The translations under genes were made by a program, and so were the position numbers. This document shows, in pieces, positions 28,194-37,746 of a stretch of 64,000 nt of DNA (within the stretch, counting starts at the first letter, position 1; each line of letters begins with the position of its first letter). The DNA comes from Sulfitobacter delicatus (GTDB lineage Bacteria; Pseudomonadota; Alphaproteobacteria; Rhodobacterales; Rhodobacteraceae), in NCBI RefSeq assembly GCF_900102535.1, contig NZ_FNBP01000002.1, forward strand, positions 124,001 to 188,000, written 5' to 3'. The notes under the pieces are model-generated. The model did no database searches. It worked only from the letters and a program-made list of their open reading frames with translations, and was not told the origin of the DNA.

Positions 28194-29540
28194 TCAGAGC
28201 GCCGGGCCGAGGCGGATGGGACTACCATCGCTAAACCGGTCGGCGCGGAATCTGCGCAGATCATGCCCCGGCGCATCGCCCATGACCAGAGCCGCCAGCA
28301 CTTTCCCCATCCCCGGCCCGATGCCGAAACCGTGGCCGGACATGCCGGTGCCGATGGTGAGCCCTGGAATCTGGGCGCAGTGGTCCACCACAGGCACGAT
28401 ATCAGGCATCACGTCGATCATACCGGCCCATGAGGCGCGGGCGCTGATGGGGGGCAGATCAGGGTAGCGGGTGGCGAAGTCTTTGATCGCTTTTTGCAAT
28501 TTTCGGTGGTCCGGCAACGGGTCAAGAATGCGCATCGCCTCAAAGGGGCTGATGCTGTCGGCGGCCCAGCGGCGGCGGGTCGACCATGCATCGGGAAAAT
28601 GGCGCGGTGCAGAGAGGCGCAGGCGTTGGCCCAAGGGGTTGCCGCGCAGTTGTGGCAGATAGTGGCGCAGCGCGCGGAAAGCGTCGGGGCCGACATAGAG
28701 GTCCGGCGCGCTTTGCGGAGCCAGCGTGTAGCCGCCATCGGCGCGGCGGCGGAAGGCCAGCCCCGCGTCGACGGCAGCGCCCGTGTGGACCTCTGGCAGC
28801 GCATTGGTTGCCAGAACGGATTCGCGCACCGACAGTTGCGGCAGATGCACCCCATGGGCGCGCAGAAACAGCGCCGACCACGCGCCACCCGCCAGCACCA
28901 CGGCGGAGGTCCTGATGGCCCCCGCTTCGGTCACCACCCCCGCGATGCGCCCGGCGGCGAGGTCGAGCTTGCGCACAGCGCAGTTCTCAATGATGCGCAC
29001 GCCGTTTTTGGTGGCCAAAGCCGCAAGGGCTGGCACCGCGGCCCAAGGCTCGGCCCGCATATCGGATGGAGTGGTCAGCGCGCCTGCGTAGCTTTTGGCC
29101 AATCCGGGGAAGGCAGCCGCGGTTTGCTGAGCATCCAACATGCGGCTGTCCACGCCATGCGCCTGCGCATGGGGCAGCCAATCGGCGTAGCGCTGAAGTT
29201 TCGCTTCGGTCCCAGCGAGATAGGTCACACCGCCCTGATGCAAACCAATGTCGCGGTCCAACTGCGGGGCCAGTTCGCGCCAGAGCCGCGCCGCCTCCAC
29301 CATGATCGGCAATTCATCCGGGTCGCGCCCCTGCTGGCGAATCCATCCCCAATTGCGGCTGGACTGCTCCCCGGCGATGCGGCCCTTTTCAAGCAATGTG
29401 ACCTGCTTTCCCGCCTGCGCAAGGAACAGGGCGGTGCAGACACCAATCACCCCGCCACCGATCACCACGATTTCCGCTTCGCGGGGCGGCGTGCGCGGAT
29501 AGGTGACGGGGGTGGCAAGGCTGATGGGGAAAGAAGACAT
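28194..29540 (-). CDS. FAD-dependent amino acid oxidase-like protein (DadA/glycine oxidase family)
   Basis: The 448-residue protein has a Rossmann dinucleotide motif IVVIGGGVIGVCTA (24-37) with the ribose-binding Glu51 in LLEKGRI, and the C-terminal FAD-contacting SGHGFGIGPGMGKVLA. The middle part has the SRNWGWIRQQGRD segment seen in DadA-like dehydrogenases. It probably oxidises a D-amino acid or N-methyl amino acid. It is 25 bases upstream of the M20 copy 2 gene, consistent with a pathway in which amidohydrolase products are further oxidised; this is inference. Confidence 0.87.
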   Translation of the reverse strand: MSSFPISLATPVTYPRTPPREAEIVVIGGGVIGVCTALFLAQAGKQVTLLEKGRIAGEQSSRNWGWIRQQGRDPDELPIMVEAARLWRELAPQLDRDIGLHQGGVTYLAGTEAKLQRYADWLPHAQAHGVDSRMLDAQQTAAAFPGLAKSYAGALTTPSDMRAEPWAAVPALAALATKNGVRIIENCAVRKLDLAAGRIAGVVTEAGAIRTSAVVLAGGAWSALFLRAHGVHLPQLSVRESVLATNALPEVHTGAAVDAGLAFRRRADGGYTLAPQSAPDLYVGPDAFRALRHYLPQLRGNPLGQRLRLSAPRHFPDAWSTRRRWAADSISPFEAMRILDPLPDHRKLQKAIKDFATRYPDLPPISARASWAGMIDVMPDIVPVVDHCAQIPGLTIGTGMSGHGFGIGPGMGKVLAALVMGDAPGHDLRRFRADRFSDGSPIRLGPAL

Positions 29541-29643
29541 GGCGCGGCCCGTGAGGTTAGGCCGCGCGAGCAGCAGAACGGCGGCCAGTTAGGTTGCAAA
29601 TTGGCGAACCCGGGTGGCAGAAGGCGCGCCCCCTGCCCCCGGC

Positions 29644-30807
29644 TTAGCCTTGCAGCCGGGTCACCAGCTTGCGCATAAAGTCATGGCCAGCCTCGAATTG
29701 GGCCACTTCGATATATTCATTCGGCTGATGTGCCTGCGCGATGTCGCCCGGCCCGCAGATCACGGCGGAATAGCCCGCCTCTTGGAACTGCCCGGCCTCG
29801 GTGCCGTAGCTCACCTTGTGGCTGGCATTGTCGCCGGTGATCTGGCGCACGATCTGCTCGGCCTCGCCCTCTTTCTCGGGCTGGAGCGCGGGTACGTCAA
29901 AACGGGTCGAGGTCTCGATATAGGTTTCGGGCACAATCGCCTGCATCTGCTTTTCCACCTCGCGCACTTTCTTGAGGTAGGCGGTGCCCCATTTGTCCTT
30001 GTCCTCGCCCGGCACCACGCGGAAATCCATCGCGAATTTGCAGTCTTTGGCGGTGATGTTATGCGCCGTGCCGCCCTCGATCACGCCGACATGGGCTGTG
30101 GTGAAGGGCGGGTCGAACATCGCAGCCGTCTCGGTCGGTTTGGCCGCCATATTGTCGCTGTTCACGTCATTGGCCCATTCGATCAGCTTGGCGCCCGCCA
30201 TGATCGCATTGACGCCGGTGTGCAGCAGCGAGGAATGGACCTCGAAGCCCACCAGATGGGTGTTGAAGCCGATGCCACCCTTATGGCCGGTCACCGCCTG
30301 CATGGTCGACGGCTCACCCACGATAACGGCGGAGCCTTTCGGCACCACGCCCTGCATCGCTTGGATCATCGGCGGCGCGCCGGTGCAGCCAACCTCTTCG
30401 TCAAAGCTGAGCGCGATTTGCAGGGGGCGTTTGACTTGCGCGTAATGCGCCTCGACCAACGCCCAGATCGCTAGCGCGTCAAAGCCCTTCATGTCGCAGG
30501 TGCCGCGCCCGTAGTAGCGGCCATCGCGCTCGGTCACGGTGAAGGGATCACTCTCCCAAGGTTGCCCGTCGATCGGCACCACATCGGTATGGCCCGAAAG
30601 CACCAGCGCCCCCTCTTCCCACGGCCCCGCATGGGCGAAAAGCGCATGTTTGGGCTGCTCGGGATCAATATAGCGGTGGCTTTCAATGCCGTGGCTGGAG
30701 AGATACTCCGCCACCCAGTCGATCAGCGGGATGTTGGTATCCCGCGACACGGTGGGAAAGCTGATGAGTTTGGTCATCAACTCGAGCGGCGTCATGCGTG
30801 GGGTCAC
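29644..30807 (-). CDS. argE: Acetylornithine deacetylase
   Basis: The 387-residue M20 metallopeptidase has the ArgE layout: SGHTDVVPIDGQPW (His73, Asp75), YGRGTCDMKGFDA (Asp105) and SFDEEVGCTGAPPMI with the catalytic Glu. It removes acetyl from N-acetylornithine in the cytoplasm. The start is a GTG at 30807 inside the stop of the upstream SDR gene (GTGA overlap), with AGGAGG 9 bases before it. Related desuccinylases or formyl-amino acid hydrolases cannot be fully excluded. Confidence 0.88.
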   Translation of the reverse strand: MTPRMTPLELMTKLISFPTVSRDTNIPLIDWVAEYLSSHGIESHRYIDPEQPKHALFAHAGPWEEGALVLSGHTDVVPIDGQPWESDPFTVTERDGRYYGRGTCDMKGFDALAIWALVEAHYAQVKRPLQIALSFDEEVGCTGAPPMIQAMQGVVPKGSAVIVGEPSTMQAVTGHKGGIGFNTHLVGFEVHSSLLHTGVNAIMAGAKLIEWANDVNSDNMAAKPTETAAMFDPPFTTAHVGVIEGGTAHNITAKDCKFAMDFRVVPGEDKDKWGTAYLKKVREVEKQMQAIVPETYIETSTRFDVPALQPEKEGEAEQIVRQITGDNASHKVSYGTEAGQFQEAGYSAVICGPGDIAQAHQPNEYIEVAQFEAGHDFMRKLVTRLQG

Positions 30808-31514
30808 AGTCGGTATCCTCCTGATACAGTCAGCACCTCGCCTGTGATGGAAGATGCGTTGTCGCTTGCCAAATACCGCACGGCGGCGGCGATGTCATCG
30901 GCTGTTGCGAGCCGCCCCAGAGCGGTCAGCGCAACGAATGCTTCGGTGAGTTCCGCGTCGCGGGGCGCGTCGGGGAGGTTGATCGCCCCCGGCGCCACGG
31001 CGTTCACGCGAATGCCACGGGGGCCGAGTTCCTTGGCCATTGCCTTGGTCCAAAGGTCTAACGCGGCCTTGCTGGCCCCGTAGAGCGCCGCACCTTTTGG
31101 CGGCAGGACAGCGTTGACCGAGGAAATCCCAACCACCGCCGCCCCCGCGCCCAGATGGGGCAAAGCCGCTGCCAGCAGCCCATGCGGGGCGAGCACATTC
31201 ACGTCAAAGATGTTGCGCAGGGCGTCAGGGTCCGCGCCTTCCACCGGCGACGGCGCGATGACGCCCGCGTTGTTCACCAGCACGTCCAGCCGCCCGAAGC
31301 GTTCGATAATGGCCGAGATGACTTCAGCGTGGCTGGCAGCATCGCTCAGGTCGGCTTCGATACACAGTGCATCTTCTGGCAGCCCATCGGGCGCGCTGTG
31401 CAAATGGGTGATCGCCAGATAGTGATCGCGGCCCAGATCAAGCGCAATGGCCCGCCCAATCCCCCGTGCGCCACCGGTCACGAGCGCCACCTTTTTGGAC
31501 ATCGGGTTGGGCAT
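30804..31514 (-). CDS. Short-chain dehydrogenase/reductase
   Basis: The 236-residue classical SDR has the cofactor motif TGGARGIG (13-20), the NNAG motif in VLVNNAGVI, the catalytic Ser in GISSVNAVL, and YGASK with the catalytic Tyr and Lys. The C-terminal GGYRL end is typical. Substrate is unknown. It overlaps argE by 4 bases, and is 11 bases downstream of the ABC ATPase gene on the same strand, so all three may be one transcript. Confidence 0.85.
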   Translation of the reverse strand: MPNPMSKKVALVTGGARGIGRAIALDLGRDHYLAITHLHSAPDGLPEDALCIEADLSDAASHAEVISAIIERFGRLDVLVNNAGVIAPSPVEGADPDALRNIFDVNVLAPHGLLAAALPHLGAGAAVVGISSVNAVLPPKGAALYGASKAALDLWTKAMAKELGPRGIRVNAVAPGAINLPDAPRDAELTEAFVALTALGRLATADDIAAAVRYLASDNASSITGEVLTVSGGYRL

Positions 31515-31525
31515 TGTGCTTTCGT

Positions 31526-33358
31526 TCAGTAACCGCTGTCAGTGATCAGCACGTGGTGGCCCGGCTCTACTTCCTTATAGACCGAAGGTTCGGGCTCATA
31601 GGTCGTGGGGTGGATCGGCGATGGGATCGGCTTGAAATTCAAGTCCTTCTCAGCCTTCCGGCGCCGCGGATCGGCGATTGGGACCGCCTTCATCAGCGCT
31701 TGTGTATAGGGGTGCTGCGGGTTCTCGAAGACACGTTGGCGCGAGCCAAGCTCAACGATCCGGCCCAGATACATCACGCCGACCTGATGGCTCACCCGCT
31801 CAACCACCGCCATGTCATGGCTGATGAAGAGGAACGACAGTTCCATTTCGGCCTGAAGTTCCATCATCAGGTTCAACACCTGCGCCTGCACCGACACGTC
31901 TAGCGCCGAGACGGCTTCATCCGCGATGATAAGCTTGGGGTTCAGCGCAAGGGCGCGGGCGATGGCGACACGCTGGCGCTGGCCGCCCGAGAGCTCATGC
32001 GGGAAGCGGCGCATGAAGCTGCGCGGCAATTCGACCCGGTCAAAGAGCATCTCAACACGTTTGGTGATCTCCGCGCCCTTGAGGGTGTTGAAGTTGTGGA
32101 TCGGCTCGGCCACCTGATCCGACAGGTGCATCTGGGGGTTAAGCGACGCAAAGGGATCTTGAAAGATCATCTGCATATCAAGCCGCGCCGTGCGCAGGGC
32201 TTTTTGGTCAAGCGACATGATGTCGACGCCGTCAAGGTTCACCTCGCCCGACATCGGCTCCACCAGTCGTAGGATGGAACGCCCGGCGGTGGATTTGCCG
32301 CAGCCGGATTCGCCGACGAGGCTCAGGGTCTGGCCCTTGTTGATCGAGAAGGACAGGTCTTCGACAGCATGCACGTTGGCTACCGTACGGCGCAGGAAAC
32401 CGCCCTGCACCGGGAAGCGCGTGGTCAGGTTCTTGACCGACAGCAGCACCTCATCGCGCCCTTTGATGGGAACGATCTCTTTGTCTTCGGTGCCCAGAAG
32501 CTTCATCGGTTCGGGGTACGGTTTTCCGGTCATCTCGCCCAGCTTTGGAACCGCTGCCAAAAGCGCCTTGGTATAAGGATGCTGCGGGTTCTCGAAAATT
32601 TCTTCGACTGTGCCTTCTTCGACCTTCTTGCCGCGGAACATAACGACGACGCGGTCGGCCATCTGCGCCACCACCGCCATATCGTGTGTGATGAACATCA
32701 CCGCCGTGCCGGTTTCGCGCTTGAGACGGTCCATCAGGGCGAGGATCTCGGCCTGAATGGTCACGTCGAGCGCAGTGGTCGGTTCATCGGCGATCAGCAG
32801 ACGCGGCTCGCAGGCCAAGGCCATGGCGATCACGACACGCTGGCGCATGCCGCCCGAAAGCTCATGCGGGTATTGCTGCAGGCGCCGCTCAGGTTCGGGG
32901 ATGCGCACCTGTCGCATCAACTCCAACGCCCGCTCTTCGGCCTCTTTACGCGACATGTTCAGATGCAGACGCAGGCCTTCGGTCATCTGTTTGCCGATGG
33001 TAAAGACCGGGTTCAGCGCGGTCATTGGCTCTTGGAAAATCATACCGATCTCATTGCCGCGAATCTTGCGCATGAGGCTGCCGCTGCTGGCAGCGAGATC
33101 GACTTCGCCCTTTTCGCCGCGCTCAAAAAGCAGGCGACCGCCTGCAATTTCACCACCTCCGTATTCGACCAACCGCATCAGCGAGAGCGAGGAGACCGAT
33201 TTGCCCGAACCCGATTCTCCGACGACGCAGACAGTCTCGCCCGGATTAATGTGGAAACTGACATCCTCAACGCCCACCACGGGGCCGTCTTTGGTCTGAA
33301 ATTCAACGCGCAACCCTTCGATCCGGGCGATCGGCGTCTCGTTTATGGTATCCAGCAT
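31526..33358 (-). CDS. Dipeptide/oligopeptide ABC transporter ATP-binding protein, fused double ATPase
   Basis: The 610-residue protein is two ABC ATPases in one chain, equivalent to DppD plus DppF. Domain 1: Walker A GESGSGKS (47-54), signature LSGG (167-170), Walker [13 protein letters not shown]. Domain 2: Walker A GESGCGKS (349-356), signature LSGGQ (456-460), Walker [13 protein letters not shown]. Each ends with the peptide-importer type HPYT(K/Q)AL motif. It powers the importer whose binding protein and permeases are divergently encoded from 33672 on. Confidence 0.93.
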   Translation of the reverse strand: MLDTINETPIARIEGLRVEFQTKDGPVVGVEDVSFHINPGETVCVVGESGSGKSVSSLSLMRLVEYGGGEIAGGRLLFERGEKGEVDLAASSGSLMRKIRGNEIGMIFQEPMTALNPVFTIGKQMTEGLRLHLNMSRKEAEERALELMRQVRIPEPERRLQQYPHELSGGMRQRVVIAMALACEPRLLIADEPTTALDVTIQAEILALMDRLKRETGTAVMFITHDMAVVAQMADRVVVMFRGKKVEEGTVEEIFENPQHPYTKALLAAVPKLGEMTGKPYPEPMKLLGTEDKEIVPIKGRDEVLLSVKNLTTRFPVQGGFLRRTVANVHAVEDLSFSINKGQTLSLVGESGCGKSTAGRSILRLVEPMSGEVNLDGVDIMSLDQKALRTARLDMQMIFQDPFASLNPQMHLSDQVAEPIHNFNTLKGAEITKRVEMLFDRVELPRSFMRRFPHELSGGQRQRVAIARALALNPKLIIADEAVSALDVSVQAQVLNLMMELQAEMELSFLFISHDMAVVERVSHQVGVMYLGRIVELGSRQRVFENPQHPYTQALMKAVPIADPRRRKAEKDLNFKPIPSPIHPTTYEPEPSVYKEVEPGHHVLITDSGY

Positions 33359-33671
33359 CTGTTTCCCTGTTGTTTTTCTTGGGCGGATTTTGCCTGACGC
33401 TACGGCGAATATGGCAAGACTGTCAAACCTGACGCGCCCTCTGCGGGGTTTGTCAAAAATGCGTCATGTCCGGTCTTGCAATTTCCGGGAAACCTGTTTC
33501 GATACGGCCCATGCGGTTTGGGAAGCACATCTCTCGTTCCGGTTGAAACATGTAGGTTTTTAACATGTTTAGCAGCCGGTCTTAATGGGCTTTTCAGGGC
33601 GACAACAAAAAGGCGGGGCTAATCCCGTTTGTAAAAAGCGGCACGCCCACGTGTCCAACATGGAGTAAAGT
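33359..33671. other. Divergent regulatory region of the peptide importer
   Basis: This 313-base gap separates the ATPase gene (minus) from the binding-protein gene (plus). It holds two TTGACA hexamers reading on the minus strand (33421-33426 and 33451-33456), but neither has a convincing -10 partner. It also holds a twin inverted repeat (33546-33570) and a ribosome-binding site GGAG just before the plus-strand gene. I see no open frame in it that looks coding. Confidence 0.55.
33546..33570. promoter_or_regulatory. Twin ACATGT inverted repeat, candidate operator
   Basis: The perfect 8-base arms AAACATGT and ACATGTTT are separated by 9 bases. Each arm also contains the self-complementary hexamer ACATGT. 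The element is 101 bases upstream of the binding-protein start. A TTGAAA hexamer overlapping its left edge lies 17 bases from TGTTTA, so the repeat could overlap a plus-strand promoter. Confidence 0.5.
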
Positions 33672-35396
33672 ATGAAACTGAAGACCCTATTGATGGGGGC
33701 CGTGGCATCTGCTGCATTCGCCCCCATGGCCCTTGCCGAAGGACATGAAGGCGAGCGTGGCCGGGATGGCGAAGTCAAGATTATCTATTGGCAGGCCCCC
33801 TCGATCCTGAACCCCTATCTGTCCTCGGGCACCAAGGACGTCGAATCGGCCTCGCTGGTTCTGGAACCACTTGGCCGCTATGACGAAAACGGCGGGCTGG
33901 TCCCCTACCTGGCCGAAGAAATCCCGACGCTTGAAAACGGCGGCGTGAGCGAAGACCTCAAGACCATCACATGGAAGCTGAAAGAGGGCCTCCTCTGGTC
34001 CGACGGCACACCTGTGACCTCCGAGGACGTCAAGTTCACCGCAGACTACTGCATGAACCCCGAAGGCGGCTGCGCCCAGCTGGCGAAGTTCGAAGGTGTT
34101 TCCTCGGTCGACGTTGTGGATGACCGCACCGTAACCGTCACCTTTAACGAGCCGATGCCGAACCCCTATGGTCCCTTCATGGGCGGCCAGTCCCCGATCA
34201 TTCAGGCGGCGCAGTTCGCTGATTGTACCGGCGCAAAGGCACCTGAGTGTACCGAAGCCAACTTCAACCCAATTGGCACCGGCCCCTTCACCGTCACCGA
34301 ATTCCGCCCGAATGACGTGATCACCATGGCCGCAAACGAGAACTTCCGCGAAGAGGGCAAGCCTGCCTTCTCCAAGCTGACGTTCAAAGGTGGCGGCGAC
34401 GCGACCGCAGCGGGCCGTGCCGTGATGGAGACAGGCGAGTTTGATTACGCTTGGAACCTGCAGCTGGCACCCGATGTCATCTCGAAAATGGCTGAAGGCG
34501 GCAAGGGCACACCGATCTCGGCTTTCGGTACGCTGGTTGAGCGTCTCGAGCTAAACATGACAGACCCTTCCCCGGATCTGCCAGAAGGTGAGCGCGCGAC
34601 TGCCAAGCACCCGCACCCCTTCCTCACCGATGAGAAGGTCCGCCGGGCGCTGTCCATGGCGATCGACCGTGAACTGCTGGTCGAAGTGGGCTACGGCCAA
34701 GCGGGTCGTGCAACCTGCAACATGGTGCCCGCGCCGGAGCTTTATGCCTCCGACAACACCGACTGCCTGACCCAAGACATCGAAGGCGCCAAGGCGCTCT
34801 TGGACGAAGCTGGCTGGGTTGACAGCGATGGCGACGGCATCCGCGACAAAGACGGTGTGAAACTGGAAATCCTTTACCAGACCTCGACCAACGCCGTGCG
34901 TCAGGATTTCCAGGCGCTGATCAAAGATTGGTGGAGCCAGATCGGTGTTGAAACCGAGTTGCGCAACATCGACGCTTCGGTCTTCTTTGGTGGCGACCCC
35001 GGTTCGACTGACACATTCCAGCGTTTCTATGCAGACGTTGAAATGTACGCCAACAACTTCGACGGCACCGACCCGCAAAGCTACCTAGCCCAGCGGACCT
35101 GCGCCAAATTCCCCAGCCCTGAGACTCAGTGGCAGGGTGAGAACATCAACCGCTTCTGTAACGAAGAGTATGATGCGCTCGTGGCCGAACTGGGCCGCAC
35201 TGGCGAAATGGAAAAGCGTGGCGAAATCGCCAAGAAGCTGAACGACATGCTGACCAAAGACAGCTACTCGATCCTGCCGCTGGTAGATCGTGGTCGGGTT
35301 TCGGCAGCGTCCAACACCCTCGGCGGTGTGATCCTGAACACTTGGGACTCCGAGCTGTGGAATGTTGCCGACTGGTACCGCAAGAAGGCAGAGTAA
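33672..35396 (+). CDS. Peptide ABC transporter periplasmic substrate-binding protein (family 5)
   Basis: The 574-residue protein has a Sec signal peptide (about 1-22, ending MALA). The mature part has the family 5 binding-protein pattern, with WKLKEGLLWSDGTPVTSEDVKFT near the N-terminus, TGPFTVTEFRPNDVITM, and VRRALSMAIDRELLVE. It contains eight cysteines that fall into four close or successive pairs, which fits stable disulfides in the periplasm. It captures peptides or related compounds for the adjacent permeases. It is transcribed away from the ATPase gene. Confidence 0.92.
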   Translation: MKLKTLLMGAVASAAFAPMALAEGHEGERGRDGEVKIIYWQAPSILNPYLSSGTKDVESASLVLEPLGRYDENGGLVPYLAEEIPTLENGGVSEDLKTITWKLKEGLLWSDGTPVTSEDVKFTADYCMNPEGGCAQLAKFEGVSSVDVVDDRTVTVTFNEPMPNPYGPFMGGQSPIIQAAQFADCTGAKAPECTEANFNPIGTGPFTVTEFRPNDVITMAANENFREEGKPAFSKLTFKGGGDATAAGRAVMETGEFDYAWNLQLAPDVISKMAEGGKGTPISAFGTLVERLELNMTDPSPDLPEGERATAKHPHPFLTDEKVRRALSMAIDRELLVEVGYGQAGRATCNMVPAPELYASDNTDCLTQDIEGAKALLDEAGWVDSDGDGIRDKDGVKLEILYQTSTNAVRQDFQALIKDWWSQIGVETELRNIDASVFFGGDPGSTDTFQRFYADVEMYANNFDGTDPQSYLAQRTCAKFPSPETQWQGENINRFCNEEYDALVAELGRTGEMEKRGEIAKKLNDMLTKDSYSILPLVDRGRVSAASNTLGGVILNTWDSELWNVADWYRKKAE

Positions 35397-35404
35397 CATC
35401 ATGA

Positions 35405-35430
35405 GGGGCGCGCGGCTTGCCACGCGCCCT
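35405..35430 (+). repeat. Hairpin 1 between binding-protein and permease genes
   Basis: GGGCGCG (35406-35412) pairs with CGCGCCC (35423-35429), starting 9 bases after the binding-protein stop codon. A stable stem here could protect the upstream mRNA from 3' decay. No T-run follows. Confidence 0.55.
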
Positions 35431-35443
35431 GCCGATGACTACC

Positions 35444-35472
35444 GGGGTGTGCGCAGGTCGCGCACCCCTTTT
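35444..35472 (+). terminator. Possible attenuating terminator after the binding-protein gene
   Basis: A 10-bp stem (35444-35453 with 35459-35468, one G-T pair) and a 5-base loop are followed by TTTT. It lies between the binding-protein gene and the permease genes. Partial termination here would give more binding protein than permease, as is common for ABC importers. Confidence 0.5.
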
Positions 35473-35510
35473 CACCCCCACCCACAGACTGACTTACAAA
35501 GGCGACGCCA

Positions 35511-36548
35511 ATGTTGACCTTCACCATCCGACGACTTCTTTTGTCGATCCCGACGCTTTTGTTTATCAGCCTGGTGATTTTCCTGCTGCTACAACTCGCC
35601 CCCGGCGACCCGATGGCCCAAGTGCCGCTCACGGTGCCGCCAGAGGTGAAAGAAAAGATGCGCGAGGCGCTTGGTCTCGGCCAACCGATCCACATTCAAT
35701 ACTGGAAATGGCTGGTGCAGGTCTTCTGGATCGAACCGCAGGTTTTCATCGACTACCTGACCAACCGCTCTGCCCTCTTTAGCTGGTTGCCCGACACCGC
35801 ATTCTCCGAAGGCAAGCTGCGCGTGATCTCTTGGCAGACCCGCTCGCCGGTGATGGACATTGTGATCCAGCGCATGCCGCAGACCCTGTGGGTCGTCGGA
35901 CTGGCCTATATCGTCGGCATCGTCATCGCGATCCCGATCGGCATCTACTCGGCGTACCGCCACTATTCGGTCTTTGACCAAGCCGGTACCTTTGTCACCA
36001 TGGTCGGCTTTTCGATCCCGCCGTTCTTTACCGGTCCGCTGCTGATCGTGATCTTCTCGGTCTATCTCGGCTGGTTGCCGTCCATCTATGATACGACCCA
36101 TGTGGTGAACGATTGGGCCAGCTTTAAGGTGCAGTTCATGCAGATGATCATGCCTGTCATGGTGCTGGCGCTGCAAACCACCGCCCAGATCAGCCGCTAC
36201 ATGCGCGGCGCGATGCTCGACAACCTGAACCAAGACTACGTCCGCACCGCCCGCGCCAAGGGCTTGAAAGAAAGCGTCGTCGTCATGGTCCACGTGCTGC
36301 GCAACTCGATGATCCCGGTGGTCACCGTCATCGCGCTCGGCATGCCCGCAATCTTTGGGGGCGCGATCATTACCGAGAACGTCTTCAAGGTGAACGGCAT
36401 CGGGCAGCTCTTGCTGACCGCGCTGCGCGCCAATGACCTGCCGATGGTGATGACCCTCACCTTCATCTTTGCGGTGTTGATCGTTCTGTTCAACCTGATC
36501 GCAGATATCCTGTACGGCCTGCTTGACCCGAGGATCCGTTATGACTGA
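35511..36548 (+). CDS. Peptide ABC transporter permease (DppB type)
   Basis: The 345-residue inner-membrane protein begins MLTFTIRRLLLSIPTLLFIS, the classic first helix of DppB/OppB permeases. About six helices follow, with a long periplasmic loop between helices 1 and 2. The cytoplasmic ATPase-contact (EAA) loop is RTARAKGLKESVVVMVHVLRNS. It forms the channel with the next permease and is driven by the fused ATPase. Its last bases overlap the start of the next gene. Confidence 0.92.
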   Translation: MLTFTIRRLLLSIPTLLFISLVIFLLLQLAPGDPMAQVPLTVPPEVKEKMREALGLGQPIHIQYWKWLVQVFWIEPQVFIDYLTNRSALFSWLPDTAFSEGKLRVISWQTRSPVMDIVIQRMPQTLWVVGLAYIVGIVIAIPIGIYSAYRHYSVFDQAGTFVTMVGFSIPPFFTGPLLIVIFSVYLGWLPSIYDTTHVVNDWASFKVQFMQMIMPVMVLALQTTAQISRYMRGAMLDNLNQDYVRTARAKGLKESVVVMVHVLRNSMIPVVTVIALGMPAIFGGAIITENVFKVNGIGQLLLTALRANDLPMVMTLTFIFAVLIVLFNLIADILYGLLDPRIRYD

Positions 36549-37539
36549 GCAACCCATTCCCGCCAGCCCCGTCGAAGCCGACCTGGAGTTCATGAAAGCC
36601 CTGCAGGACAAGGGCCCGCAAAAGCCGCCGCGCAGCCAGTGGCGCGATGTTTGGGACCAGTTCCGCAAACACAAGGGCGCGCTTTTTGGCGGTTCTTTCC
36701 TGATCTTCATCACGCTGGCGGTGATCTTCGGCCCCTATATCTGGGACATCGACGCCAAGAAGCTGGACATCCGCAACAAGGACTGGCGACCGATTTATAC
36801 CCTGCTTTGGGATGGCGATGCCAAAGCAGGTTGGATCCACCCCCTCGGTACGGACCAGTTGGGCCGCGATATCCTCGCCCAGATGCTCTTTGGCGGCCGC
36901 GTGTCGATGGCTGTGGGCTGGATGGCCATGGCACTGGCACTAATCATCGGCACCGCCATCGGCGTGCTGTCGGGTTTCTTCAAGCGGATGGACTTCTGGC
37001 TCATGCGCTTTACCGATCTGATCCTCAGCCTGCCGATCCTGCCGCTGGTGCTTTTGGCCGTGACCCTCTTTGGCCAGCCCCTGCGTTCGCAGTTCGGGCC
37101 TGAGGGTGGCATGTTCATCCTGATCGTCTCGGTCATCAGCCTGACGTCTTGGATGCAGACCGCACGGATCGTGCGCGGTGACATTCTGGCGCTGAAAGAG
37201 CGTGAGTTCATCCTCGCCGCCCGCTCCATCGGCACCACACCGGGCAAGATCATCCGCCGCCACCTGCTGCCCAACGTGATCTCGCCCATCATGGTCTCGG
37301 CCACATTGGGCCTTGCCACGGCAATCATCACCGAAAGCGCGCTGAGCTTCCTTGGCGTCGGTTTCCCGTCGGACTTCCCCACTTGGGGCAAGCAACTCGC
37401 CGATGCGGTCGACCGGATGCAAGAGTTCCCCGAGCGGGTCATGCTGCCGGGAATCGCGATCTCGCTGACGGTGCTGGCGGTGAACTATCTCGGCGATGGC
37501 CTGCGGGACGCGCTTGATCCGCGCATTCGCGGACGTTAA
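36541..37539 (+). CDS. Peptide ABC transporter permease (DppC type)
   Basis: The 332-residue inner-membrane protein has an N-terminal cytoplasmic stretch followed by a helix (GALFGGSFLIFITLAVIFGPYIW), then the DppC-like GTDQLGRDILAQMLFGGRVSM segment and the EAA loop EFILAARSIGTTPGKIIRRHLLPN. It pairs with the DppB-type permease. The ATG at 36541 overlaps the previous stop by 8 bases. A strong terminator follows 15 bases after the stop, closing the importer operon. Confidence 0.92.
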   Translation: MTEQPIPASPVEADLEFMKALQDKGPQKPPRSQWRDVWDQFRKHKGALFGGSFLIFITLAVIFGPYIWDIDAKKLDIRNKDWRPIYTLLWDGDAKAGWIHPLGTDQLGRDILAQMLFGGRVSMAVGWMAMALALIIGTAIGVLSGFFKRMDFWLMRFTDLILSLPILPLVLLAVTLFGQPLRSQFGPEGGMFILIVSVISLTSWMQTARIVRGDILALKEREFILAARSIGTTPGKIIRRHLLPNVISPIMVSATLGLATAIITESALSFLGVGFPSDFPTWGKQLADAVDRMQEFPERVMLPGIAISLTVLAVNYLGDGLRDALDPRIRGR

Positions 37540-37554
37540 GTGAATTAGGACCAA

Positions 37555-37586
37555 ACGGCCCCCCAGCTTGCTCCGGGGGCCGTTTT
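37555..37586 (+). terminator. Rho-independent terminator of the peptide importer operon
   Basis: ACGGCCCCC (37555-37563) pairs with GGGGGCCGT (37575-37583) around an 11-base loop, followed by TTTCGTTTT. It is 15 bases after the DppC-type permease stop. Confidence 0.9.
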
Positions 37587-37746
37587 CGTTTTGCGCGGCA
37601 GGGTGAAGCCCGAACGGCGTTTGTCGAAACGCATCCTTACCAGAACATCATTCGCGCCCCCAGCCATCACACGCGATAGCTTTCGCTTGATTGCAAGGCG
37701 CGCACCCTCCAAATGGGAAATAATTCCGCTTTTGAGGGTTATTGCG

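Noticed and set aside
30804..33358. Possible single operon ATPase-SDR-argE read as one dedicated pathway
   Set aside because: The spacing permits one transcript, but the functions are too general to claim a defined pathway; kept only as context.
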